Below are positions 17,214 through 25,001 of a stretch of DNA of 64,000 nt, one piece after another (the stretch's first letter is position 1; each line of letters begins with the position of its first letter). The stretch comes from JAHELQ01 sp964491915 (GTDB lineage Bacteria; Acidobacteriota; Aminicenantia; UBA2199), in contig CAZBHS010000002.1 of the NCBI GenBank assembly GCA_964491915.1, positions 136,859 through 200,858 of the forward strand, read 5' to 3'. The translations under genes and the position numbers were made by a program. A model generated the notes under the pieces. That model saw only the letters and a program-made list of their open reading frames with translations. It was not told the origin of the DNA and did not search any database.

Positions 17214-17981
17214 TTGGCTAAAAAAGCGAAGACGAGAGAAGGCAAGAGGCGAGTCTTTCTGTGGATTCTTGTCTTTTTTCTTTTGGGAATTTTTGGTTAT
17301 ACCGGCTTTTTTTTCCTGACATTGCCGGATGTCTCGTATTTAAAGACAAAAAATCCCGGAACCACTGCCATGATCGAGCAACGAATCAACCAGGCCAAAG
17401 CTTCGAATAAAAAATTAGTGGTCCGCCGCCATTGGGTGCCGTTTGACAAAATACCCGATTTTCTCAAGCAAGCGGTTCGTCTGTCGGAAGACGCCGCTTT
17501 CTACTCCCACGACGGCATCGATTACTTTGAATTGAAGGAAGCGATCAAAAAGAATTTAAAAGAGGGGAAAAAGGCCAGGGGAGGTAGCACCATCACGCAG
17601 CAATTGGCCAAAAACCTGTTTCTCTCGACAGAAAAATCCTATTTCCGTAAAATTCGGGAATTTTTTATCGCCAAACGGTTGGAGCGCCATCTCTCGAAGA
17701 ACCGGATCTTCTCTTTGTATCTCAATGTCATCGAGTTCGGGCGGGGAATATTCGGTGTAGGGGCGGCCAGCGAGTTTTTTTTCAAAAAACCGTTGCAGCA
17801 ATTGACCGAAGTCCAAATGCTCCGGCTGGCTGCCGTTATCCCCAAACCCTTGCGCGTCACGCCGTTATCCAATTCCCGCTACCTGAAATGGCGCGCGAAT
17901 TTACTTCTGGATCGTATACGCCGGGCGGGCTATATCGATGATCAGGATTACCAGAGAATCAAGCGCTATTTTGGCAAATAG
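17214..17981 (+). CDS. mtgA: Monofunctional peptidoglycan glycosyltransferase
   Basis: 255 residues from a TTG start, chosen because no ATG precedes the transmembrane anchor (about 14-38). The GT51 domain shows LSEDAAFYSHDGID with the catalytic glutamate E92, GGSTITQQLAKNLFLS (about 125-140), and ERHLSKNRIFSLYLNVIEFG (about 160-179). It polymerises lipid II into glycan strands and lacks a transpeptidase domain, as expected for MtgA. It follows the lipoprotein esterase closely and may be co-transcribed. Confidence 0.94.
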   Translation: MAKKAKTREGKRRVFLWILVFFLLGIFGYTGFFFLTLPDVSYLKTKNPGTTAMIEQRINQAKASNKKLVVRRHWVPFDKIPDFLKQAVRLSEDAAFYSHDGIDYFELKEAIKKNLKEGKKARGGSTITQQLAKNLFLSTEKSYFRKIREFFIAKRLERHLSKNRIFSLYLNVIEFGRGIFGVGAASEFFFKKPLQQLTEVQMLRLAAVIPKPLRVTPLSNSRYLKWRANLLLDRIRRAGYIDDQDYQRIKRYFGK

Positions 17982-17995
17982 ACCGCTGATTGCAG

Positions 17996-18024
17996 TTGAC
18001 AAATCTGTGAATTCTTAATAAAAT
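17996..18024 (+). promoter_or_regulatory. Sigma-70 promoter, leaderless type, of the RHH gene
   Basis: TTGACA (17996-18001), 17 nt, TAAAAT (18019-18024), then 6 nt to the ATG at 18031. There is no space for a ribosome site. Confidence 0.75.
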
Positions 18025-18030
18025 CACAGC

Positions 18031-18243
18031 ATGCCGGTTGAAAAAGTAACCCTCAAAATACCCAGACCATTGTATGATCGCTTGAAGCTTGTCATCGACG
18101 GGAGCGGTTTCTCCAGCGTCAACGAATTTGTTGTCTATGTCCTTCGGGATCTGGTCTCCACAGGGTTCGATGAAAAGAGCGAACTGTCCAAAGAGGAAAC
18201 CGAGGCCATCAAGAAGCGGCTGAAAAACCTGGGCTATTTCTAA
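18031..18243 (+). CDS. Small ribbon-helix-helix (CopG-like) protein
   Basis: 70 residues. Residues 4-12 (EKVTLKIPR) form the expected beta-strand, followed by LYDRLKLVID, a glycine turn, and SVNEFVVYVLRDLVS as the second helix, the pattern of Arc/CopG/MetJ-type DNA-binding domains. The C-terminal 25 residues (ELSKEETEAIKKRLKNLGYF region) form a charged helix. No toxin gene is adjacent, so it is probably a stand-alone regulator. Its promoter abuts the ATG. Confidence 0.7.
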   Translation: MPVEKVTLKIPRPLYDRLKLVIDGSGFSSVNEFVVYVLRDLVSTGFDEKSELSKEETEAIKKRLKNLGYF

Positions 18244-18328
18244 TTTAGTCATTCCCGCCGCCTGAGGCTTATACTCAATAGAAAGCGTGAACTCTACTCC
18301 TCTAAATCAAGAAAAATAAAATTTGCAC

Positions 18329-18357
18329 TTGAAATTTACAAATCGAAGTATTATTAT
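18329..18357 (+). promoter_or_regulatory. Promoter of the DUF2490/sulfate transporter operon
   Basis: TTGAAA (18329-18334), 17 nt, TATTAT (18352-18357), 6 nt, ATG at 18364. The start of transcription is predicted at the ATG, inside the palindromic operator at 18359-18376. Confidence 0.7.
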
Positions 18358-18358
18358 T

Positions 18359-18376
18359 GTAGTATGATTGTACTAC
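18359..18376 (+). promoter_or_regulatory. Palindromic operator GTAGTA-N6-TACTAC
   Basis: A perfect 6-bp inverted repeat (GTAGTA at 18359-18364, TACTAC at 18371-18376) overlaps the predicted transcription start and the ATG. A near copy lies in the same position relative to the gntR promoter (22906-22923), so the GntR protein encoded there is the likely ligand. Confidence 0.7.
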
Positions 18377-19035
18377 AAACTAAGCAAAAATGTAGGGCCG
18401 GCTTTATGTTTCTCGCCCTGATGTTGTGCTTCGGAGCCCAAATAATACGGGGGGATGGTCAAGCCTGGGTTAGCAATTCCCTCGACCTCAAAATCTCACC
18501 CAGTTTTGTGGTAGGGTTCCAGCAGGAGCAAAGATTTGACGAAATGACCATCATGGATCCTTACCTATCCAATGTCGAGGCGAAAATCTCTGTCAACACT
18601 GGCAAACGAACTCAGCTTTCCATCGCTTATCGAAGGGAAGGAAAGAGTAGCGACGGTGATGTGTCGAGGGAGAACCGGATGTTCTTCGACGTCTCGCGGA
18701 TTGTTTTCAAAAACGAAACCTCCTCTTTGGACGTGAGACTGCGGTGTGAATCCAGAAACTTTGAAGCCGGCGCTGGGACGGATCATTGGCGGTTCCGGCT
18801 GCGGTTGCGCTGGCGAACCAGGGTTGCCATTGGAGCGATCATGGTCAAGCCGTTCATGGCAATCGAGTCTTTCGGCGACACGAAAGCCGACGCGCTCGAT
18901 CGTTACCGGTTCTATGCCGGGCTGGTGGTGCCTTTGGGCAAGCACGCGGGGTTGGTTCTCAGTTATATCCGCCAGGGAACGAGAGACAAAGAGTCGCTAG
19001 ATATTCTCGGTACCGGTTTCAAATTATCTTTTTAG
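18364..19035 (+). CDS. DUF2490 outer-membrane barrel-like protein
   Basis: 223 residues. An N-terminal signal peptide (to about residue 30) is followed by alternating amphipathic strands (SFVVGFQQEQRF, QLSIAYRREGKSS, RFYAGLVVPLGKHAGLVLSYI) and a C-terminal aromatic, GTGFKLSF, typical of outer-membrane beta-barrels. The length and pattern fit DUF2490. It is the first gene of the sulfate-type ABC operon (45 nt before the binding protein), suggesting a role as an outer-membrane entry route for the same anion; that role is inferred from context only. The ATG is inside the operator. Confidence 0.72.
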   Translation: MIVLQTKQKCRAGFMFLALMLCFGAQIIRGDGQAWVSNSLDLKISPSFVVGFQQEQRFDEMTIMDPYLSNVEAKISVNTGKRTQLSIAYRREGKSSDGDVSRENRMFFDVSRIVFKNETSSLDVRLRCESRNFEAGAGTDHWRFRLRLRWRTRVAIGAIMVKPFMAIESFGDTKADALDRYRFYAGLVVPLGKHAGLVLSYIRQGTRDKESLDILGTGFKLSF

Positions 19036-19079
19036 AATGCCGGATGACTTGGGAATGAATTGATGAATCAGGAGGAACA

Positions 19080-20120
19080 ATGAAGAAAATTTTATGTTTA
19101 TTGGTTGCGGCTATGGCGGTGGGCGCCGGATGCGGCGGCGGGGATAAGGCGAGTGTGGGTGAAAACGCGCAGGACACGTTGGTCCTGGGCGCCTATACAG
19201 TGCCCAAGGACGCCTATCAAAAAGAGATCATCCCGGCCTTCAAAAAAATGTGGAAACAGAAAACCGGACGCGATGTTGTATTCCAGGAGAGTTATATGGC
19301 CTCCGGAGCGCAATCGCGAACCATTGCCGCCGGTTTTGAAGCGGATATCGCGGCGCTATCGCTTGAGAAAGATATCCAGCGTTTGTCGGCCAAAGGCCTC
19401 ATTACTCATGATTGGAAGAGTAGGCGATACAACGGTTTTGTTACCCGGTCCGTCGTGGTGATCGCTTTTCGCGAGGGAAATCCTAAGCAGATAAAAGATT
19501 GGCAAGATTTAACCCGGGATGATGTGGATGTGATCTATCCAAGTCCCAAAACTTCCGGAGGCGCCATGTGGTTCGTGAATGCCATTTACGGCTCGGCGTT
19601 AAAAATGACGGAGATCAAGGAAGGGAAGCAGGATCGTGATGCCGCTTACAATCGTCTCAAAGCTATTCAGCGGCGAGTCAAGGTGATGGACAAATCGGGG
19701 CGGGCGTCTGTGACTACATTTGAGAACGGAATCGGCGATGCGTTGCTGACTTATGAAAATGAGGCCATGCTCCGGCAAAAGCAGGGCAAGCAATTTCCCT
19801 TCATCGTGCCGCAGTGCACAATCTTGATCGAGAATCCCATCGCTGTGGTTGATCGAAATGCCGACAAACACGGCAGCCGCGAAGTGGCCGAAGCGTTCAT
19901 CGAGTTTGTCCTGGAGCGCGAAGCCCAACGGAGTTTTGCCAGATTCGGCTTTAGGTCGGTGGATGAAGTTGTGCTAGAAGAATTCTCGCAAAAGTACATT
20001 GTTCCAGAATATTTATTCGACGTAAATTACCTGGGTGGTTGGGACCGCATTTACAAAGATCTTTACGATAGCAATGGCGTTTGGGCGCAAGTTGTTTTGG
20101 AGCTAGCGGATGAATTTTGA
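19080..20120 (+). CDS. Sulfate/thiosulfate ABC transporter, substrate-binding lipoprotein
   Basis: 346 residues with a lipoprotein signal (VGAGC lipobox near residue 18). The mature part matches the sulfate-binding protein family (Sbp/CysP): an early LVLGAYTVPKDAYQKEIIPAF, the anion-site segment YMASGAQSRTIAAGFEADIAAL (about 72-93), PSPKTSGGAMW near 160, and the C-terminal RFGFRSVDEVV. Similar proteins bind sulfate, thiosulfate, molybdate or tungstate as hydrated oxyanions, and the exact anion is not decided by sequence. GGAGGAAC precedes the ATG, and the stop overlaps the first permease gene by 11 nt. Confidence 0.9.
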   Translation: MKKILCLLVAAMAVGAGCGGGDKASVGENAQDTLVLGAYTVPKDAYQKEIIPAFKKMWKQKTGRDVVFQESYMASGAQSRTIAAGFEADIAALSLEKDIQRLSAKGLITHDWKSRRYNGFVTRSVVVIAFREGNPKQIKDWQDLTRDDVDVIYPSPKTSGGAMWFVNAIYGSALKMTEIKEGKQDRDAAYNRLKAIQRRVKVMDKSGRASVTTFENGIGDALLTYENEAMLRQKQGKQFPFIVPQCTILIENPIAVVDRNADKHGSREVAEAFIEFVLEREAQRSFARFGFRSVDEVVLEEFSQKYIVPEYLFDVNYLGGWDRIYKDLYDSNGVWAQVVLELADEF

Positions 20121-20937
20121 TCTCTCCCAAAAGGCGAGGCCGGCCTCTCTATTGCTGAGGTCGGTTCCTATCGCATACATCGTTCTACTAATTTTATTAC
20201 CGGTTGCCGCCTTAGCCTCCGAAGCGCTGCGGGGTGGTATCGGGAATATGCTGAAGCAAATAGTTATGCCTCAGGCCCTTCACGCGTTAACGTTGACCTT
20301 TGGGATCGCGTTTTTGATGGTCATTGTCAATATTGTGACCGGTACGGCGATGGCCTGGATTATGGTGCGCTACGATTTCCCATTCAAAAGCTTTGTGAAT
20401 GCGATGATTGATGTTCCCTTCGCCATCCCCACTGTCGTCACCGGCATGATGTTGGTGGCGTTATATGGGCCCAACAGCACAATGGGGATGATTTTAGGGG
20501 ACTATGGAATCGAGATCATCTTCGATAAGCCGGGCATCATCTTAGCATTGTTATTTGTGACATTCCCGTTTGTAGTAAGAGCTGTACAGCCTGTCTTGAT
20601 GGAATTGGAAACAGACATGGAAGAGGCTGCCGGGACTCTGGGCGCGTCAAAAGCAACTACATTTTTAAAAGTGGTATTGCCTGTCTTAATACCCTCTATT
20701 CTAAGTGGGGCCGCACTCTCCTTTAGCCGCGCTTTAGGAGAGTTCGGCTCCATTGTTATCGTGGCGGGGAATATCCCCATGAAAACCCAGGTCGCTTCTG
20801 TGTATATATATGGCGAAATCGAAAGCTCCAACATTCAAGGGGCTCTGGGGGTGGCGGTGGTGTTGCTATTGAGTTCGCTGCTTATCTTAATGTTGTTGAA
20901 CGCTTTGCAAAGGTGGAGTCATCGATATGGGCAATAA
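20110..20937 (+). CDS. cysT: Sulfate-type ABC transporter permease, CysT-like
   Basis: 275 residues with about six membrane helices and the EAA loop DMEEAAGTLGASKATTFLKVVLP near 175-197, which contacts the ATPase. PFAIPTVVTGMMLVALYG (about 98-115) is characteristic of CysT/ModB permeases. It overlaps the binding-protein gene by 11 nt and cysW by 11 nt, so it is translationally coupled. It forms the membrane channel with CysW. Confidence 0.92.
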   Translation: MNFDLSQKARPASLLLRSVPIAYIVLLILLPVAALASEALRGGIGNMLKQIVMPQALHALTLTFGIAFLMVIVNIVTGTAMAWIMVRYDFPFKSFVNAMIDVPFAIPTVVTGMMLVALYGPNSTMGMILGDYGIEIIFDKPGIILALLFVTFPFVVRAVQPVLMELETDMEEAAGTLGASKATTFLKVVLPVLIPSILSGAALSFSRALGEFGSIVIVAGNIPMKTQVASVYIYGEIESSNIQGALGVAVVLLLSSLLILMLLNALQRWSHRYGQ

Positions 20938-21730
20938 TTTCAAACGTTGGATTTTATTCATTCTTGTCATGGGTTGGTTCGCTGTATTGGTGCTTTTGCC
21001 GCTGATGGGCATTGTCTGGGAAACATTGCGTTCCGGAACCGGCATTTTTCTTTCATCATTGCAAACACCGGAAGCGCTGCATTCTTTCCGGTTGACGTTG
21101 ATTATCACTTTCATCGCTGTAACAATCAACACGGTTGTGGGAACGATTCTCGCCATTGTACTCTCCCGTCATGAATTCAAGGGGAAACTCTTACTCGAGA
21201 GCCTCATTGATCTTCCATTCGCCGTGTCGCCGGTGGTTGCGGGGGTGATGTTTATCATCCTATTCGGCCCCGAAGGTTGGATCGGAAGTTGGTTTGAAAG
21301 TATGAACATCAAAATCATCTATGCGTTACCTGGAATGATCATTGCGACGCTATTCGTCACCCTGCCGTTTGTGGTTCGGGAAGTGACGCCGGTGTTGAGG
21401 GAATTCGGTAGGGACCAAGAAGAGTGCGCCGCCATTTTAGGCGCCTCCGGCTGGCAAACCTTTTGGAGGGTGACCTTGCCCTCCATCAAGTGGGGGTTGG
21501 CCTACGGGATCACCCTCACCATCGCCCGTTCCATCGGCGAGTTCGGAGCGGTTCTGGTGGTGAGCGGCAGTATCATCAATAAAACCCAAACAGCCACGCT
21601 CTACATTCATGATCAATTCACCGATTTTAATTATGCCGGCGCCTTTGCCGCGGCATTGATATTGGCGGCGATATCGTTTGTGGTACTCAACGCCATACAG
21701 TTTGTCTACAAAAGAAGGAGATGTTTGTAA
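20927..21730 (+). CDS. cysW: Sulfate-type ABC transporter permease, CysW-like
   Basis: 267 residues, about six transmembrane helices, EAA motif REFGRDQEECAAILGASGWQTFWRV (about 156-180, shown in part), and DLPFAVSPVVAGVMFIILFG near 96-115. It is the second membrane half of the transporter. The stop overlaps the preferred start of the ATPase gene by one base (TAATG). Confidence 0.92.
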   Translation: MGNNFKRWILFILVMGWFAVLVLLPLMGIVWETLRSGTGIFLSSLQTPEALHSFRLTLIITFIAVTINTVVGTILAIVLSRHEFKGKLLLESLIDLPFAVSPVVAGVMFIILFGPEGWIGSWFESMNIKIIYALPGMIIATLFVTLPFVVREVTPVLREFGRDQEECAAILGASGWQTFWRVTLPSIKWGLAYGITLTIARSIGEFGAVLVVSGSIINKTQTATLYIHDQFTDFNYAGAFAAALILAAISFVVLNAIQFVYKRRRCL

Positions 21731-22833
21731 TGAGCGGAATTCTAGTTGAACAATTATCCAAAAAATTCGGCGATTTCCTGGCGGTCAACGACGTGTCATT
21801 CAAAGTGAACGAAGGCGAATTAGTGGCTTTGCTCGGGCCTAGCGGCTCAGGGAAGAGCACGATATTGAGGCTAATCGCAGGATTGGAGGAAGCAGATAGA
21901 GGCAAAGTTTTTTTAACCGGACGAGATGTGACCGGCTCGAAAATACAGGAGCGTAACGTAGGGTTTGTATTTCAGCATTACGCCTTGTTCAAGCACATGA
22001 CCGTCGAGAAAAATATCGCTTTCGGTCTCGAAATCCAAAAGCGGGACAAGCGTTTCATCCGGGCCCGGGTCGCTGAATTGCTGGAATTGGTAAAACTGAA
22101 TGGATATGAGAAACATTATCCCAATCAATTGTCGGGCGGCCAGCGTCAGCGGGTGGCTTTGGCCCGCGCTCTGGCGCCGGAACCGTCGGTGCTGTTGCTG
22201 GATGAACCTTTCGGAGCATTGGATGCCAAGGTTCGAAAAAGTTTGGCCCAATGGATTCGCAATCTTCATGATCGCTTGAATGTTACCAGTGTGTTCGTCA
22301 CCCATGATCAAAACGAGGCAATGGAAATCGCTGACAAAATCGTGGTTATCAACCGGGGGCAGGTCGAGCAGGTGGGCAGCGCCCGTCAAATCTATGAAAC
22401 TCCACGCTCAAAGTTCGTTGCCAGCTTTGTAGGCAATGTGAATGTAATTGAAGGGACATCTAGTGGAGGAACGATTACTGTTAATGGAATAGACCGCGCC
22501 ATTGTTGCGGAAGGCGAGGATCCAGTTCCCGAGGGGGATGTGGTGTTGCTTGTCCGCCCTGAAGATATTGAACTCAGCCGGCAGAACAGCCAGCAGAATC
22601 AACTGCCTGTGAAAATTTCCAGAATCCATTACCGGGGTAATTTGTACGAGATGGAATTGGAATTCGGCGACATTCAATTGATGACAATCACACCGAAAGA
22701 ATCGTTCCTTGAATCCGGCTGGCAGCAGGGAGAAACCGTGTATGTGCGGCTTAAAAAGCACAAAATATTCGACGCCGGTCAAGGGCACCACCAGATTCGT
22801 CACATGCTCAGGCATCTGGGATATATTGAATAG
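21730..22833 (+). CDS. cysA: Sulfate-type ABC transporter ATPase
   Basis: About 367 residues from the ATG at 21730, which has AAGGAG 9-14 nt upstream. An in-frame ATG at 21721 is too close to that site. Walker A GPSGSGKST (about 36-44), Q-loop, signature LSGGQRQRVALARAL near 131-145, Walker B LLLDEPFGALD and the switch histidine in FVTHDQNEAMEIAD are all present. Residues about 235-367 form the TOBE/regulatory domain. It powers import by CysT/CysW. It is the last gene of the operon that starts at 18364. Confidence 0.94.
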   Translation: MSGILVEQLSKKFGDFLAVNDVSFKVNEGELVALLGPSGSGKSTILRLIAGLEEADRGKVFLTGRDVTGSKIQERNVGFVFQHYALFKHMTVEKNIAFGLEIQKRDKRFIRARVAELLELVKLNGYEKHYPNQLSGGQRQRVALARALAPEPSVLLLDEPFGALDAKVRKSLAQWIRNLHDRLNVTSVFVTHDQNEAMEIADKIVVINRGQVEQVGSARQIYETPRSKFVASFVGNVNVIEGTSSGGTITVNGIDRAIVAEGEDPVPEGDVVLLVRPEDIELSRQNSQQNQLPVKISRIHYRGNLYEMELEFGDIQLMTITPKESFLESGWQQGETVYVRLKKHKIFDAGQGHHQIRHMLRHLGYIE

Positions 22834-22875
22834 TGGCGGTATTGTAAGATTTCCACAAGTAATAATTTTTTTTTG

Positions 22876-22904
22876 TTGACTTTTTCGTTTCTTTGTTCTA
22901 TTAT
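22876..22904 (+). promoter_or_regulatory. Promoter of the gntR-NfeD-SPFH operon
   Basis: TTGACT (22876-22881), 17 nt, TATTAT (22899-22904), 9 nt, ATG at 22914. The predicted start of transcription lies within 0-4 nt of the ATG. Confidence 0.7.
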
Positions 22905-22905
22905 A

Positions 22906-22923
22906 GTAGTACAATGGTACAGA
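22906..22923 (+). promoter_or_regulatory. Second copy of the GntR operator
   Basis: GTAGTA at 22906-22911, six bases, then TAC with a degenerate right arm. Aligned from the -10 box, this promoter and the one at 18352 agree as TATTAT-n-GTAGTA-nn-AT-n-GTAC. Its place over the transcription start suggests autorepression. Confidence 0.65.
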
Positions 22924-23315
22924 GAGAAGATAGATTATCTAAAATAGTTATCGAGGCAAGGTCGCCGGTTCCGGTTTATGAACAGATAAAACAGGGGATC
23001 AAACTGTTAATCATGTCCGGTCAATTGCAGCCGGGAGATAAACTGCTCCCTATCCGCGAATTGGCGGGGAAATTGAAAGTTAACGCCAATACAATCGTGA
23101 AGGTCTATTATCAATTGGATGTGGAGGGATTTATTTATTCGCAACCGGGGACCGGATATTTTGTAAGGGAAGAGCAAACCGACCGCCACCAGGAACGTCA
23201 CACGTTATTCCAAAACATCACCGATGAATACCTTGCCAAAGCGACGCAATTGGGCTTCTCGATCCAACAGATGATCGAGGAACTCAACCGGCGTCTCGCG
23301 GGGGAATTAATATGA
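22914..23315 (+). CDS. GntR-family regulator, YtrA-like
   Basis: 133 residues from the ATG at 22914, preferred over an upstream TTG that lies inside the promoter. Residues 10-75 form a GntR winged helix: SPVPVYEQIKQGIKLLIMSG, LQPGDKLLPIRELAGKLKVN, ANTIVKVYYQLDVEGFIYSQ, and the wing PGTGYFV. Only a short helical C-terminus follows, as in the YtrA subfamily, whose members usually repress ABC-transporter operons and their own gene. Its stop overlaps a 59-codon gene (ATGA). Operator copies are found at its own promoter and at the sulfate transporter operon. Confidence 0.88.
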   Translation: MVQREDRLSKIVIEARSPVPVYEQIKQGIKLLIMSGQLQPGDKLLPIRELAGKLKVNANTIVKVYYQLDVEGFIYSQPGTGYFVREEQTDRHQERHTLFQNITDEYLAKATQLGFSIQQMIEELNRRLAGELI

Positions 23316-23491
23316 AAAAATTATTATGGTTATTACTCTTTTTATTTGTTTTGTTTTTCACGGTTTTTCCAATTACGGAACCTTGCCCTGAAGAGCAGGA
23401 TCCGGGGAAGCGCGTTTATGGGATTGATTTTTCGAACCAATTTGTTTATAGTTTTAATGTATTTAATTCTGGAAAAGGAGTTCAGCCATGA
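23312..23491 (+). CDS. 59-residue membrane or exported peptide
   Basis: A small gene joined by ATGA overlaps both to gntR upstream and to the NfeD gene downstream, which strongly suggests it is translated. The peptide starts MKKLLWLLLFLFVLFFTVFP, a positively charged start plus a very hydrophobic helix, followed by about 39 polar residues (TEPCPEEQDPGKRVYGIDF and onward). It is probably a single-pass membrane peptide of the NfeD/SPFH module. I recognise no family. Confidence 0.65.
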   Translation: MKKLLWLLLFLFVLFFTVFPITEPCPEEQDPGKRVYGIDFSNQFVYSFNVFNSGKGVQP

Positions 23492-23946
23492 CATTTTCTG
23501 CTGAGATTATCTGGTTGTTGGCGGGCATCATATTAGTTTTTACCGAGATGTTCATCCCGGGCCTGGTTATCGCCTTCTTCGGCGGCGGCGCCCTCATCGC
23601 GGCGATGACCACCTGGATCGGATTGACCGAAACCCTGGCCCCGCAATTGTTTGTTTTTATCGTCACCTCGATTTTACTACTTGTGCTTCTGAGGACCTAT
23701 TTTAAAAAAATATTCTTGGGAAAATTGCAAGGCGAGGGCGACATTCAAAATTTTAATGTTGAAATCGGCAAGATCGTACCGGTGGTGGAATACATCGAGC
23801 CCGGAGAGGTTGGAGGAAAAGTCCGCTATCAGGGCACCAACTGGGCCGCCGTCGCCAAAGAGAAAGTCGCCCCGGGTGAGAGTGTCAAAATTATCGGTTG
23901 TGACAACATCACGTTGATTGTGGAAAAAATAAACAAGGAGGAATAG
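23488..23946 (+). CDS. NfeD-like membrane protein
   Basis: 152 residues: two or three N-terminal transmembrane helices (about 4-24, 27-46, 52-70) followed by an OB-fold domain (about 90-150; GEVGGKVRYQGTNWAAVAKE and ESVKIIGCDNITLIVE). This is the short NfeD form that works with stomatin-like proteins in membrane microdomain organisation and quality control. The SPFH gene follows after 2 nt. Confidence 0.9.
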   Translation: MTFSAEIIWLLAGIILVFTEMFIPGLVIAFFGGGALIAAMTTWIGLTETLAPQLFVFIVTSILLLVLLRTYFKKIFLGKLQGEGDIQNFNVEIGKIVPVVEYIEPGEVGGKVRYQGTNWAAVAKEKVAPGESVKIIGCDNITLIVEKINKEE

Positions 23947-23948
23947 AT

Positions 23949-24881
23949 ATGGAAGGCATATCATTAGTTTTTATAGTACTTGCATTTTTTATAATAGTCG
24001 TCATCTTCAAGACCGCTAAAATTGTTCCCAACCAATGGGTCTTTGTGGTGGAACGTCTTGGAAAATACAATCGCACGTTGAGCGCCGGTTTTCACATTCT
24101 GATGCCGTTTCTTGATAAAGTCGCCTACAAGCATACGTTGAAGGAATCCGCCATCGATGTCCCTCCCCAAACCTGTATCACCAAAGATAACATCGGCGTC
24201 GAGATTGACGGTGTGCTCTATTTGAGGGTCGTCGATCCCATCAAGGCCAGTTATGGAATCACCAATTACATCTTCGCCATCACCCAGTTGGCCCAGACCA
24301 CCATGCGTTCCGAGATCGGTAAGATCGATCTGGATGTGACATTCGAATCCCGCGACAATATCAACGGCTCCATTGTCGCAGCGGTGGATGAAGCCTCCGA
24401 TCCCTGGGGCATAAAAGTCACCCGTTATGAAATCAAAAACATCGAAACACCCCAGAGCATTCGCGACGCCATGGAGCGGCAGATGAGGGCTGAACGGAAA
24501 AAGAGAGAAGAGATTGCCCTCTCCGAAGGCGACAAGCAGGCGAAAATCAATCGGGCTGAAGGTAACAAACAAGAAGCGGTGAAAATGTCGGAAGGTGAAC
24601 GGATCAAGCGGGAAAACGAAGCCAAAGGTCAGGCAACCGCGATTCTCGAAGTGGCCCGCGCCACTGCCGAAGGTATCCGGCAAATTGCCGTCGCCATCGA
24701 GCAACCGGGCGGCAAAGACGCGGTTAGTATGCAAATTGCCACCGATTGGATTCAGTCCTTCGGGAAATTGGCCAAAGACACCAACTCAATGATCGTCCCC
24801 ACCAATGTGGCGGATCTGGCAAGTGTCACCGGTATCCTGAAAAACGCCTATGACTTTGCCAAACCAAAAGGCGAAAAATAA
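23949..24881 (+). CDS. SPFH/stomatin-like (paraslipin) protein
   Basis: 310 residues. An N-terminal membrane helix (about 3-21) leads into the SPFH/band-7 domain (IVPNQWVFVVERLGKYNRTL, then GVEIDGVLYLRVVDPIKASYGI). A charged coiled coil (about 180-235, rich in AEGNKQ/SEGERIKREN repeats) and a C-terminal region end in YDFAKPKGEK. Such proteins form ring-shaped oligomers with NfeD partners at the inner membrane. A terminator follows at 24900-24938. Confidence 0.93.
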   Translation: MEGISLVFIVLAFFIIVVIFKTAKIVPNQWVFVVERLGKYNRTLSAGFHILMPFLDKVAYKHTLKESAIDVPPQTCITKDNIGVEIDGVLYLRVVDPIKASYGITNYIFAITQLAQTTMRSEIGKIDLDVTFESRDNINGSIVAAVDEASDPWGIKVTRYEIKNIETPQSIRDAMERQMRAERKKREEIALSEGDKQAKINRAEGNKQEAVKMSEGERIKRENEAKGQATAILEVARATAEGIRQIAVAIEQPGGKDAVSMQIATDWIQSFGKLAKDTNSMIVPTNVADLASVTGILKNAYDFAKPKGEK

Positions 24882-24899
24882 ACGACATTTATGACTCTT

Positions 24900-24938
24900 C
24901 GGGCGGCCGTTCAGGTCGCCCGGCTCTTTATTCTTTAT
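24900..24938 (+). terminator. Rho-independent terminator after the SPFH gene
   Basis: A 9-bp stem with one G-U pair (24900-24908 with 24914-24922) and a 5-nt loop, followed by a T-rich run (GCTCTTTATTCTTT). It ends the gntR-NfeD-SPFH unit. Confidence 0.8.
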
Positions 24939-25001
24939 ACCAAAAACACCTCCCAAAACTAAATCTCCCAGCGACACGTATAAATTTTCCAAGGAGTTCC
25001 A

